This document shows, piece by piece, positions 36,359 through 44,347 of a stretch of 64,000 nt of DNA (within the stretch, counting starts at the first letter, position 1; each line of letters opens with the position of its first letter). The stretch is taken from assembly GCF_036208045.1 (NCBI RefSeq), contig NZ_CP121472.1, forward strand, positions 2,553,531 to 2,617,530, in the 5' to 3' direction. The notes beneath the pieces were generated by a model that did no database searches, was not told the origin of the DNA, and saw only the letters and a program-made list of their open reading frames with translations. Source of the stretch: Thiorhodovibrio winogradskyi. Its GTDB lineage: Bacteria; Pseudomonadota; Gammaproteobacteria; Chromatiales; Chromatiaceae. Position numbers and translations under genes: made by a program.

Positions 36359-36805
36359 TGGCGCGATCATCCCGGTCAGCGACCGGGTGAAAGCATGTCT
36401 CAGCCTTGAGTGACAGCAGATCAATGTTGCGGCGTTCTTGATCACTCGCGTGTTTCGCTGGATAACAGCGAACAATGTGATGGCGCAGAAGACATGCGAT
36501 GTTGAGAAAGTGGTTTTTTCCAACCGCGCATGGAAAGTTGCCGTACCAGACAACTGGGCGAAGGGATTCAGAGCTTCCGCCCGGTGCACCAAAATATTCT
36601 CCGCCTCATGAGCACCTTGTCAGCAGGCAGCCGATGGCGACCTGCTTGGGGAGTCCGACCACGACAGCATTTTCTGACAGCGCGGGTCATCGGAAATCCA
36701 CTTTCGGCCACATGCGGACGCTCATTCCCGGTCGAGGGGCGGCGGCAATCCAACGGTTAGCGGACACTTGTTTGAGAATCGCGCGCAGACCGACGCTAAT
36801 CGCTT
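36359..36805. other. Gene-free stretch
   Basis: About 450 bp between the SOUL gene and the first toxin-antitoxin remnant. I see no protein with support, no RNA gene and no clear terminator. Confidence 0.4.
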
Positions 36806-37086
36806 GGTCAGCTTTCCACGTGCTTGAGGTCTCGATAAAAATTCTCGTGTGGGCAGACCATCAGGAGCTTGACGGTGTCCGCGTCCGTGATCCGGTAGGC
36901 GACCAGTCACAGTTGGTTGGCCATACGGAACTGATAGACCCGGACACCGGCGAGATCACCGACCTTGGCCTCTCCGATCGCGGGATCTTGCGCAATGATC
37001 CTCACCGCTTCGTCGAGATCGACCTTCTGTCTGCGATGGAGTTTCTTGACCGCGCGAGCGAAGGTCGGTGTAACGAGCAGGCGCAT
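36806..37086 (-). pseudogene. Broken ParE/RelE-type toxin
   Basis: Read with one correction the product begins MRLLVTPTFARAVKKLHR and continues GDLAGVRVYQFRMANQL, stop, LVAYRITDADTVKLLMVC, PHENFYRDLKH, a full-length RelE/ParE toxin. Two lesions are present: two extra bases (GC) shortly after the ATG at 37086, in a CGCGC run, and an in-frame TGA at 36907-36905. The ATG overlaps the antitoxin stop (TGATG), the usual coupling of such modules. Confidence 0.75.
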
Positions 37087-37295
37087 CAGCCGAACTGGTA
37101 CTCGCCAACCGCCTCTTCCTGATCGGCGATCAGGATCTCGCGAATCACCGAGAATTGTAGGTCAGGGTTCTCCGCGGCGATCTTGCCGATCCGCGACCAA
37201 TATTCGATCTGCTTGGGCACCGAGCGATGTTCAACCCGGGCATAGTGCTTCGCCTGGCTGACGAACTCTTCGGGCAGCTTGACGTTGACGGCCAT
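37086..37295 (-). CDS. ParD-like antitoxin of the broken module
   Basis: A 69-residue antitoxin with an N-terminal ribbon-helix-helix-like segment (MAVNVKLPEEFVSQAKHYAR) and VPKQIEYWSRIGKIAAENPD, the pattern of ParD-like (PF11903-type) antitoxins. GGAG is 6 bases before the ATG. The reading frame is intact although its toxin is destroyed, so it may persist as a stand-alone regulator or as protection against a related toxin. Confidence 0.8.
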   Translation of the reverse strand: MAVNVKLPEEFVSQAKHYARVEHRSVPKQIEYWSRIGKIAAENPDLQFSVIREILIADQEEAVGEYQFG

Positions 37296-37503
37296 TAAGG
37301 ATCTCCTTTTTGGCGCATTTTAGCGCTATAGGGTACTTAAAGGAACATCTCGGCGTTCCAAGGAAGACTGGTCGGGCAGAAACCACCGCTGAAGCTCCAA
37401 GAAATCTGGGCGATTCGCATTCGGCTGCAACTCAGCAAGCGTCTGCGCGACCTTGCGCTATTCGACCTGGCCATCTACAGTCTGCTGCTGGTAGGGCGGG
37501 AGT

Positions 37504-37824
37504 TCAGGCGATTGTCTGAATTCCCTTCTTCTCGATGATATTTAGAAGCCGAAGCGCTGGCCCGCCGGGACGCTTAACGCCGCGTTCCCAGTCCGAGACC
37601 AAGTTCTTGCTGACATTGAGATACCGGGCAAACACTGGCTGAGAAACGTGCTCGCGCTCACGCAGTGCGCGAATGGCCTCGGGAGAGAGGGGTTCGACCG
37701 GTGTCAGGCAGGCGTCATCGAATTCGCGCATGGTCTGCTTATCGATGGCGCCCACCTGGTGGAGCGCTTCCATAGTTTCGTGTAGCGAGGCCATTGCGTC
37801 GCTACGATACTGTTTCGCCATCAT
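37504..37824 (-). CDS. HTH antitoxin of a RelE-type module
   Basis: A 106-residue protein from ATG 37824 (GAGGTT upstream). Its C-terminal half is an XRE/HigA-type helix-turn-helix: LSPEAIRALREREHVSQPVF, ARYLNVSKNLVSDWERG, then KRPGGPALRLLNIIEKKG. Its start overlaps the end of the toxin reading frame by 23 bp, so toxin precedes antitoxin as in higBA-like systems. It would bind its own promoter and neutralise the toxin; the toxin frame has a nonsense codon. Confidence 0.85.
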   Translation of the reverse strand: MMAKQYRSDAMASLHETMEALHQVGAIDKQTMREFDDACLTPVEPLSPEAIRALREREHVSQPVFARYLNVSKNLVSDWERGVKRPGGPALRLLNIIEKKGIQTIA

Positions 37825-38188
37825 CTTCAACCTCTGAGAATTGCCCGTTCTGGATCAGCGCGGAGAGTTGGCTGTCTGTCAACTCAAGGACGTACCGTGC
37901 TGCCTTCTTGAATGTTGCTTCTTCCTCATCGCTGATATTGGTCTGCTGGCTCTTGGCGAATCCGTAGATGAAGAAGGCACGATGCGCCTGACGGTAAAAG
38001 ATCAGAGTCCGGTAGCCACCTGATCAACCTTGCCCAGAGCGCGCAACACGCTGTTTGATGACTCCACTGCCGAGATTAGCATCGATCAAACCCTGCTCTG
38101 CTCGCGGGACAGCTTCGCGTAGCATGTCATCCCGGATCTTCTGCTTGCGCGCAAAGCGCTCGAACCAAGCGTTCTTGAAGATCCTCAC
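37802..38188 (-). pseudogene. RelE-type toxin interrupted by an in-frame TGA
   Basis: The frame from GTG 38188 reads VRIFKNAWFERFARKQKIRD and continues ANLGSGVIKQRVARSGQG, stop, SGGYRTLIFYRQAHRAFFIY, GFAKSQQTNISDEE, matching the PF06296 RelE-like toxin family throughout. The only lesion is TGA at 38026-38024, where related proteins usually have a lysine codon (GKSGGYRT). The rest is open to the TAG at 37804-37802. Confidence 0.8.
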
Positions 38189-38339
38189 GTACCCTTGTGC
38201 TCCCGTTATCCATCACACTTAGTATGATAGATCAAAATCAACCGAAATGCAGGCGATATATCCCATGCGGCCTTGATCATAATCCGGTTGCGCCAGGCAA
38301 AGCTTGGAAGGAGGGGAAGAGAGCGAACGGATAAACAAA

Positions 38340-38875
38340 TCTGAAACTTCTTATTGCGACCCACCGGGTGAAAGTCCCGAGCCGGCAAGGTTTGGCCATC
38401 CACCGGAACCGAGTGTGGCGTGGTGCGGGAGCGATCCCGCCTGCGAAGCGAACACAGGGGGCTTGTAGGCTGAGTGATAGAGCCCCGACACTGATGCTAG
38501 CGGAGCCGACGTAGTCCGAAGACCGGAAGGCAACAGTCGCGGCATTGTTCTGGCCTGATGCCGGGACTCCGCCGGGGTCTGAGAGCAGGGCATGCACGCA
38601 CGGGTCGCCCAGGAACCTGGGAGAGCTCAGTCGTTCCATGCCGGAGATGCTGTGCGGGCGCCGCAGAAGAAGCCGCCCAGGCTCGTGAGCGGTTGTCCGA
38701 CTGTTTACACGCAGCACTGGCTATGGGCGAACGGCGACCGGGTCAACGAACAAGACGCAGTGCAGTATGTGCGCGACAATTTTGGCTATGCGCCAGAGCA
38801 AAGTCCGTGTTTGTCAAAGGGCAAGAGTTGCTATGTGCTTGACGAACATCGCACAACGGGCGTTGTTCGACTGCC
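38340..38875 (+). other. Group II intron-like remnant
   Basis: GCGACC followed by GGGTGAAAGTCCCGAGCCGG (about 38356-38385), then a GC-rich folded stretch with AAGGTTTGGCCATCCACCGG and AGTCCGAAGACCGG, resembles the 5' RNA domain of bacterial group II introns. An open frame at 38592 leads toward 38880 but lacks any reverse-transcriptase motif. It appears truncated by the neighbouring transporter gene. The 38189-38339 spacer holds nothing else recognisable. Confidence 0.45.
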
Positions 38876-40108
38876 TCAGGCTCGCACGGCAACCCTGTCC
38901 ACCGTGACGCCCTCACCTGGGGCTTTTCGTAGATCGGGCAGAAACACCGCGAGCAGACCGATCAGCGGCAGAAAGGCGCACATCTGGTAGACCTGGACAA
39001 TGCCCCAGAGATCGGCGAGCTGCCCCAATACGGCAGCACCAATGCCGCCCAGCCCGAAGGCGAGCCCAAAGAAGAGCCCGGAGACGGTGCCGATGCGCCC
39101 TGGGATGAGTTCCTGGGCATAGACCACGATGGCCGGAAAAGCCGAGGCCAGCAAAAAGCCGATGACCAGTGTCAGCCCCACCGAGGCGCCCAAGCCGACG
39201 TAAGGCAGGGCCAGTGTGAAGGGCGCGACCCCAAGAATCGAGATCCAGATCACCCGTTTGCGTCCGATGCGATCACCGAGCGGACCGCCCAAGAGGGTGC
39301 CGACCGCGACCGCGAACAGAAAGAAAAAGAGGTGATATTGCGCCGTCTGGGTGTCGATCTTGTACTGGTGCATCAAATAGAAGATCAGATAGCTGCTGAT
39401 GCTGGCCAGATAGAAGAACTTGGAAAACATCAGGGCGAACAAGACGGCAAGGGTGCGCGCGACCCGCCCCCGCGGCAGCCCATGATGGGTGACTGGGGCG
39501 CTGCGTTTTGGGTCGCGCTGCTGGCGACGATACCAAAAGCCCACGCCCGTCAGCACCAGCATGGCCAGGAGGGCGAGCAGCGAGAAGAAGGCGATGCTGC
39601 CCTGGCCATTGGGCAGCACGATCCAGGCGGCGAGCAAGGGGCCGACCGCCGTGCCGGCGTTGCCTCCGACCTGAAAGATCGACTGTGCCAGCCCGTGACG
39701 TCCACCCGAGGCCATACGCGCCACGCGCGAGGACTCGGGATGAAAGATCGAGGAGCCCGAGCCCACCAGGGCGGCCGCCATCAGCACCAGCGGAAAGCTG
39801 GATGCCTGCGACAAGAGCAGCAATCCGAGCAGGGTGCAGCCCATGCCAAAGGCCAGCGAGAAGGGCTGGGGATGGCGGTCGGTGTAGTAGCCGACGAGGG
39901 GTTGCAGCACGGAGGCGGTACACTGAAAGGTCAGGGTGATCAGCCCAATCTGGCCGAAGCTTAAATGGAGCCCGGATTTGAACAGCGGATAGATGGCCAG
40001 CATCAACGACTGCATGGTGTCGTTGAGAAAATGCGCGAAGCTGATGGGCAGGAGCACCCGAAAGGCGGTGCGATCAGCCAGGTCGGCGGATGGGGTGTGG
40101 TCTGTCAT
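38876..40108 (-). CDS. MFS exporter, fosmidomycin-resistance (Fsr)-like
   Basis: A 410-residue major-facilitator protein with about twelve membrane segments, starting at ATG 40108 (the frame opens earlier without support). The N terminus FAHFLNDTMQSLMLAIYPLF and SSIFHPESSRVARMAS are hallmark segments of the Fsr group, along with QVGGNAGTAVGPLLAA. Fsr homologues export fosmidomycin and other small toxic compounds; the natural substrate here is unknown. Its neighbour at 40264 is in the same direction, about 155 bp upstream. Confidence 0.85.
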   Translation of the reverse strand: MTDHTPSADLADRTAFRVLLPISFAHFLNDTMQSLMLAIYPLFKSGLHLSFGQIGLITLTFQCTASVLQPLVGYYTDRHPQPFSLAFGMGCTLLGLLLLSQASSFPLVLMAAALVGSGSSIFHPESSRVARMASGGRHGLAQSIFQVGGNAGTAVGPLLAAWIVLPNGQGSIAFFSLLALLAMLVLTGVGFWYRRQQRDPKRSAPVTHHGLPRGRVARTLAVLFALMFSKFFYLASISSYLIFYLMHQYKIDTQTAQYHLFFFLFAVAVGTLLGGPLGDRIGRKRVIWISILGVAPFTLALPYVGLGASVGLTLVIGFLLASAFPAIVVYAQELIPGRIGTVSGLFFGLAFGLGGIGAAVLGQLADLWGIVQVYQMCAFLPLIGLLAVFLPDLRKAPGEGVTVDRVAVRA

Positions 40109-40263
40109 GGCGCGGTCGAAGTCGAATGACGGAGGCAACAACGGCGAGCGGCTGATAGGCGATGGTTGCGCCAGCAGCCGACGGCCTTGATGGGAAACTT
40201 GGCGGGATGGAGAAATCGGGTCACCCAGGGGAGGCAGCCGACGCAAATGACGGGGCGGTGTCA

Positions 40264-40665
40264 TCAAATGACCGCGCACCGATCATCCTGGCAGCGCTTC
40301 TTCCAGCGACGCTGGGCAAACCAGGCATAGCCGAGTTCCATCACGGGAAGCAATCGCAGGCCCCGTGCCAAGGCGGCCAGCAGAGACCAACCCGGGAGCG
40401 CGGACCAGAGCACGACAAAGGCTTCGGCACCAGTGTGAATACGTGATCCCTCAAGCACATGAAACCGCGCCATAGCGGACTCGCGGCGGATGCCAAGCGA
40501 TTCGCAGGTACCCGGGGCGGCATCAATATCGATCCAGTCCACTGGCCGGCGGGGCCTGAGGCGTTGATAGTGAGCGATCTCCTGGCGGCAGAGCGGACAG
40601 CCGCCATCGTAGAGCACGCGCAATAGCGGGTTGAAATCCTGAATGGAGGTATCTTGGTTGGGCAT
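40264..40665 (-). CDS. DCC family thiol-disulfide oxidoreductase-like protein (DUF393)
   Basis: A 133-residue protein from ATG 40665. It carries the family motif LYDGGCPLCRQE (Cys23 and Cys26, as in thioredoxin-like CxxC), RPVDWIDIDA, and a hydrophobic C-terminal part LPGWSLLAALARGLRLLPV. DCC proteins are predicted thiol-disulfide oxidoreductases without a settled role. It lies between the exporter and a small unknown gene on the same strand. Confidence 0.82.
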   Translation of the reverse strand: MPNQDTSIQDFNPLLRVLYDGGCPLCRQEIAHYQRLRPRRPVDWIDIDAAPGTCESLGIRRESAMARFHVLEGSRIHTGAEAFVVLWSALPGWSLLAALARGLRLLPVMELGYAWFAQRRWKKRCQDDRCAVI

Positions 40666-40750
40666 TGGCGGAACGCCGTGTCTTGTTTGAGGTTGGCTTG
40701 AATTGGGGCCAACCGGGCGTGCGCCCAAGGGGACTTGGTGCGGATCTGCC

Positions 40751-40990
40751 TTACGCTGAAGTCGCATCGGCGAGTGGCTTGCGGGCCACCAAGTCGATCA
40801 ATGCCGCCTGGCCGACATGGCCGGTGCCTTCGCGCAACTCACTCTGGTATTCCGCAAGCCGCAGAATCTCAAGCCCGGCGAAGGCGTCGCGCAGGAGTTT
40901 TAGCGTGTAGAGCAGCTTGGCACAGGGTAGGCCGCCGCTGCGAAAGGCCAGCTGCGCCGGGGTAAAGCCATGCAGCAGGAGGTCCCACAT
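40751..40990 (-). CDS. Small hypothetical protein
   Basis: A 79-residue frame starting at ATG 40990 with a strong GGAGG 6 bases upstream. Sequence is helical and mixed: MWDLLLHGFTPAQLAFRSGG, then LLYTLKLLRDAFAGLEILRL. No family recognised. Together with the DCC protein and exporter it may form a three-gene minus-strand operon. The 204 bp between it and the helicase gene hold no clear feature. Confidence 0.6.
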   Translation of the reverse strand: MWDLLLHGFTPAQLAFRSGGLPCAKLLYTLKLLRDAFAGLEILRLAEYQSELREGTGHVGQAALIDLVARKPLADATSA

Positions 40991-41194
40991 GCATGGCCTC
41001 CGGTGGGGGATGTCAGTTCAGGCGAGACGCTGAATTCTTGAACTGCGCCAAATACTGGAAGTGAGCGCGGCCCAGATCCTTGTCATCCAGCCCGAACAGC
41101 CGGGAGTACGTTCGAATACGTCATGAAGGCCGCAGAATCTTGCTGCTCGGACATCAGGGGCGCGGAACGCCGGGTGAGCTTGCGTTGTCTGTAC

Positions 41195-42874
41195 TCAAGC
41201 CAACGGAAAAATCCGCTCCCGCACCACCGGATTGCTCTCCGCGCAGACCACATCCAGATGCACGGTCGCGCGCGTGAGCCCGCAGAATAGTACCTGCAAC
41301 TCGCGCTGAAGATCGGTCTCGCGCGGATCGACATCGACCAGAATCACCGCCGCCGCCTGCTGGCCTTTGAACCGCCGCACGGTATCGAACAAAATCTGCC
41401 CGTCAGAGTAGATCTGATTGCCGAGTAGATCGTAGGTATTGGTAAAGCGCCTCAGAGTATGATTCCCGACCCGCGCGCAGACCTTCAGCGCCGTGCTGCC
41501 GACACCCCGACAGGATAGAATCGCAATATCCTGCGGCTGAAAACGCTGCTTTAGCCGTTGCCCGACCAGGCGGCCGACCAGCTTCGGCTGCTCACTTGAC
41601 TCCTGATAGGGCGTCACCTGCACCCCCAGCCCCGGCAGATCGTTCGCGCCAGTGAATTTGAACTCCGGCAACGCCTGGCGGATAAAGCGCGCGATGGTCT
41701 CTGGCGAACGGTAATTCAGCAGCGACTGGTAACCGACAAAGTCCTGCTCCTGCAACGCCATGGGCGTGGTCGAACGGACATTCTGATTCGGGTCCTCCAG
41801 CCACAGCATGGCCGCGTCCTCGCGCAGAAACAGCCGCACGGCCTCGAACCAGTCGCCCTCGAAATCCTGCGCTTCATCGACAATCAGCGTATCGAAGCGC
41901 CAGTCATCCGCCGGCTCCTGCGTCAGCGCCTGTTCCTCCACCTGCTTGGCCGCCGCCGTCCAAAAGGCTGGATCGCTGTGCATGTCCGCGAAATTGAGCG
42001 TCACGCCGCGCGCCTTCAGAAAGCGGTCACAGAAGCCATACCAGGTCTCCACCATCCCGCCGCGCCCGACCAGATGCTTCAGCCGCTCCGCCAGCGGGCG
42101 GTTGAAGCACAACAACAGCGGCCGCTGCCCGCGCTTCAGACAGTCATCGAAGAAATGCCGCGCCACCAGCGTCTTGCCATTGCCGGCGGTGGCCAGCACA
42201 TGCAGGCGCAACTGGCGCATGCGGATATTGGCCAGCACATCAAGCAGCCCGTGGGACAGGCGGGTATGGCGCCGCTCCTGCTCGCCGATATAGGCATGCA
42301 CATCCGGCACCACCTCGAAGGTCTGGTGGAAGAATCCCGCCACCTGCTGCGCCCGCGCATCCTGGCTTGCCGGCCCCGGCGGTAGAATGGCCTGAATGCG
42401 CTCAGCCAGGCGCTCACGCTGCGGGGCATCGACAATGCGCTCGGCATCCAGGCCCGGCGCCGTCAGCTGGCGCACGGCATGATCCGGGCAGTAGATCAGA
42501 TACTCGAGCTCCAGGCGCTGCTGCTTGCCGAGCTGATAAGTGAACTTGTCGCGGATGCTGTCGAGCGAGCGCTGAATCTGCTCACCGACATTCTTGCGGC
42601 TGTCGCCATAGTGCTTGATCAGCTGGCCATCGGCTTCTTCCAGCGGACCGTTCTTCTGCTCGATGCACAGCACCTGCCCGGCGCGGTTCAGCACCACGAA
42701 GTCGATCTCGCCGTAGACAGTGTGGCCCTTGTACTGGCGAGTCCAATGCACCCCATGAAAGACCGTGTAGGCAGCGGGCAGGCGATCGCGCAGGACGGCG
42801 AGGGTGGCGATCTCCGGCTCGTGGGCGCCGGAGAGTGCCAGGCGGGTCAGGTCGGAGGGGATGATGGTGGCCAT
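41195..42874 (-). CDS. NERD-domain SF1 helicase
   Basis: A 559-residue protein with an N-terminal NERD nuclease-related domain (residues about 15-120; E56-I-D58 and IEQK at 71-74 are PD-(D/E)xK-type residues) and a UvrD/Rep-like superfamily 1 helicase: Walker A ATAGNGKT (K234), Walker B VDEAQD (D333), motif LNYRSPETIARFI, and FDTVRRFKGQQAAAVILVDV and CGLTRATVHL near the end. NERD-helicases are frequent in defence and mobile regions; a role in DNA repair or anti-phage activity is inferred. The first 310 bp are repeated downstream. Confidence 0.88.
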   Translation of the reverse strand: MATIIPSDLTRLALSGAHEPEIATLAVLRDRLPAAYTVFHGVHWTRQYKGHTVYGEIDFVVLNRAGQVLCIEQKNGPLEEADGQLIKHYGDSRKNVGEQIQRSLDSIRDKFTYQLGKQQRLELEYLIYCPDHAVRQLTAPGLDAERIVDAPQRERLAERIQAILPPGPASQDARAQQVAGFFHQTFEVVPDVHAYIGEQERRHTRLSHGLLDVLANIRMRQLRLHVLATAGNGKTLVARHFFDDCLKRGQRPLLLCFNRPLAERLKHLVGRGGMVETWYGFCDRFLKARGVTLNFADMHSDPAFWTAAAKQVEEQALTQEPADDWRFDTLIVDEAQDFEGDWFEAVRLFLREDAAMLWLEDPNQNVRSTTPMALQEQDFVGYQSLLNYRSPETIARFIRQALPEFKFTGANDLPGLGVQVTPYQESSEQPKLVGRLVGQRLKQRFQPQDIAILSCRGVGSTALKVCARVGNHTLRRFTNTYDLLGNQIYSDGQILFDTVRRFKGQQAAAVILVDVDPRETDLQRELQVLFCGLTRATVHLDVVCAESNPVVRERIFPLA

Positions 42875-42877
42875 GGG
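42568..42877 (-). repeat. 310-bp direct repeat, copy 1 (5' end of the NERD helicase)
   Basis: Matches 44038-44347 over 310 bp without gaps, with a small number of substitutions. It covers the first codons of the helicase gene through VGEQIQR and three bases before the start. Confidence 0.9.
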
Positions 42878-42990
42878 ATGGCTGTCCTGATGGGAAATGG
42901 GCGGACTTTGTCGAGAGCGTTGGGATAACAGGCACGTATCTCGCCATATTTTTCATTCTAAAAATATTCAGTTTGGTGCCTCATTATTTT

Positions 42991-43209
42991 CTACGCAGCC
43001 TCGGCTTGCGAGTAATGAAGTACAATCAGATCCTCTTCAAGAATTCCAAGCATTGCGTAAGCTTTGCCATTATTGTCACAGAATTCAACTTCATAAGCGG
43101 ATTCGCCAAGTTGGTCAACCACGGTTCCAACTTGTCCTTTAATTAATCCTTCTTCTGGTATATCGCGAAGTAAAGCAACAACATCCAGATCTTGAATTTT
43201 ATTGGTCAT
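42991..43209 (-). CDS. DUF4926 family protein
   Basis: A 72-residue protein, MTNKIQDLDVVALLRDIPEE followed by KGQVGTVVDQLGESAYEVEF, a compact beta-rich fold typical of DUF4926, often found beside toxin-antitoxin and accessory genes. GAGGG lies about 10 bases before the ATG. Its DNA is visibly more AT-rich than the neighbours, which suggests recent transfer. Function unknown. Confidence 0.8.
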   Translation of the reverse strand: MTNKIQDLDVVALLRDIPEEGLIKGQVGTVVDQLGESAYEVEFCDNNGKAYAMLGILEEDLIVLHYSQAEAA

Positions 43210-43214
43210 CTTTG

Positions 43215-43406
43215 TTAACCCTCATAAAATGAAACAAGATGTAAGACGCGGGACAGTCCGATGGTGGCGTCTCCTTGATGTCGAGTGTCCAGCTCTTTGC
43301 GGAAGCGGGTCAATAGCGCGGTCAGGCGATTCCAGGAGCGATTGGTGGCTTCGTTGATGCGCTCGCCTTTGGGCAGGTTGTAATCCTCGGCGCGGGTGCC
43401 AGGCGG
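43215..43406 (-). pseudogene. N-terminal remnant of an Eco57I-type/PglX-like methyltransferase
   Basis: A 63-codon open stretch directly after the VapC stop, without its own start, reads YNLPKGERINEATNRSWNRL and TALLTRFRKEL. This resembles the region just before the methyltransferase core in large type IIG restriction-modification enzymes, but the rest is missing. It ends 5 bp before the DUF4926 gene. Low-confidence assignment. Confidence 0.35.
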
Positions 43407-43727
43407 CTAGGGATCGAGGTTCGCGACGCGGGCGATCAGCTCTGGTGGCAGGAGCAGACCTTCGGTTTTGATGGTCGTGAAAACTTGGTTATCAACGGTG
43501 TGCCATGGAATAAGGCGGAGATCGGCCAGATCCTCCAGAGCCGCATCGGGCTTCTCGCGGGCGAGCACGGCAGCGACTTCCGCAAGAAAGTGCGGGGGCT
43601 GCCACAGCCGATAGTGATCGGTGTCGATACCAGCGAGTAGAGCCAAGGCTGGCTCAACGTCGTCTTCGTCCTCGCGTTCGCGAAAGAACCATTTCAGGGC
43701 GACGCTGGCATCGACGATCAGGTTCAC
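43407..43727 (-). CDS. vapC: PIN-domain VapC-like toxin
   Basis: A 106-residue PIN-domain ribonuclease. The first acidic residue is in NLIVDASVALKWFF (Asp6) and a glutamate follows in PPHFLAEVAAVL; the C-terminal acidic positions are less clear (HTVDNQVFTTI), and the protein is shorter than typical VapC (about 130), so it may be truncated at the 3' end, where a methyltransferase remnant begins in the same frame. It starts with GTG overlapping the antitoxin stop by 4 bp (GTGA). Confidence 0.7.
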   Translation of the reverse strand: MNLIVDASVALKWFFREREDEDDVEPALALLAGIDTDHYRLWQPPHFLAEVAAVLAREKPDAALEDLADLRLIPWHTVDNQVFTTIKTEGLLLPPELIARVANLDP

Positions 43728-43957
43728 GGGCGACCCTCGCGCCTGGCAGCAGCGATGTCTGCCTCGGTTCTGATTGGCGCCCGTGTCCGGCGGTCGAGGA
43801 TTCGGCTGATTGCCTTATGGCGTTGCCCTTGGCTTTCGGCGCGAGCGATTGCCTGGCGCATCAAATCAGCGATGATGGCGTCTTTATCCTGGTCAGCAAA
43901 GACGGCGTTGAAGGCTTGTTCCACCTGGTCTGGGACTTTGAATTGAATGGCGGTCAT
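43724..43957 (-). CDS. vapB: Antitoxin of the VapC-like pair
   Basis: A 77-residue protein with a short N-terminal DNA-binding-like segment (TAIQFKVPDQVEQAFNAVFA) and a charged C-terminal toxin-binding part (TRAPIRTEADIAAARREGRP). AGGA lies 9 bases before the ATG. It is coupled to the PIN toxin by the GTGA overlap and would act as both antitoxin and autorepressor. Confidence 0.75.
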   Translation of the reverse strand: MTAIQFKVPDQVEQAFNAVFADQDKDAIIADLMRQAIARAESQGQRHKAISRILDRRTRAPIRTEADIAAARREGRP

Positions 43958-43993
43958 GAATTCGCTTTCCTCGAATGGGCGGTTTTGAGTCTA

Positions 43994-44344
43994 CTACGGC
44001 AAGTAGATATACAAACCAAGCACATCGACCGGCAAGAAGCGCTGAATCTGCTCACCGACATTCTTGCGGCTGTCGCCATAGTGCTTGATCAGCTGCCCAT
44101 CGGCTTCTTCCAGCGGACCGTTCTTCTGCTCGGTGCACAGCACCTGCCCGGCGCGGTTGAGCACAACAAAGTCGATCTCGCCATAGACTGTGTGGCCATT
44201 GTACTGGCGAGTCCAATGCACCCCGTGAAAGACGGTGTAGGCCGCCGGCAGGCGATCGCGCAGCACGGCGAGGGTGGCAATCTCTGGCTCATGGGCGCCG
44301 CTCAGTGCCAGGCGGGTTAGGTCGGAGGGGATGATGGTGGCCAT
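43994..44344 (-). pseudogene. Duplicated N-terminal fragment of the NERD helicase
   Basis: A 116-codon frame whose first 102 residues match the NERD helicase at 42874 almost exactly (MATIIPSDLTRLALSGAHEP), with substitutions such as K49N and I71T. After GEQIQR it diverges into about 14 unrelated residues. It lacks half of the NERD context and the whole helicase. The ATG and upstream bases are preserved, so a truncated NERD polypeptide could still be made. Confidence 0.85.
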
Positions 44345-44347
44345 GGG
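44038..44347 (-). repeat. 310-bp direct repeat, copy 2
   Basis: Second copy of the 5' end of the NERD helicase; same orientation as 42568-42877. The 1.16 kb between the copies holds DUF4926, the methyltransferase remnant and the VapBC-like pair. Confidence 0.9.

Noticed and set aside
39332-39964. 210-codon plus-strand frame over the MFS exporter
   Set aside because: Antisense to a clear membrane transporter; no start signal.
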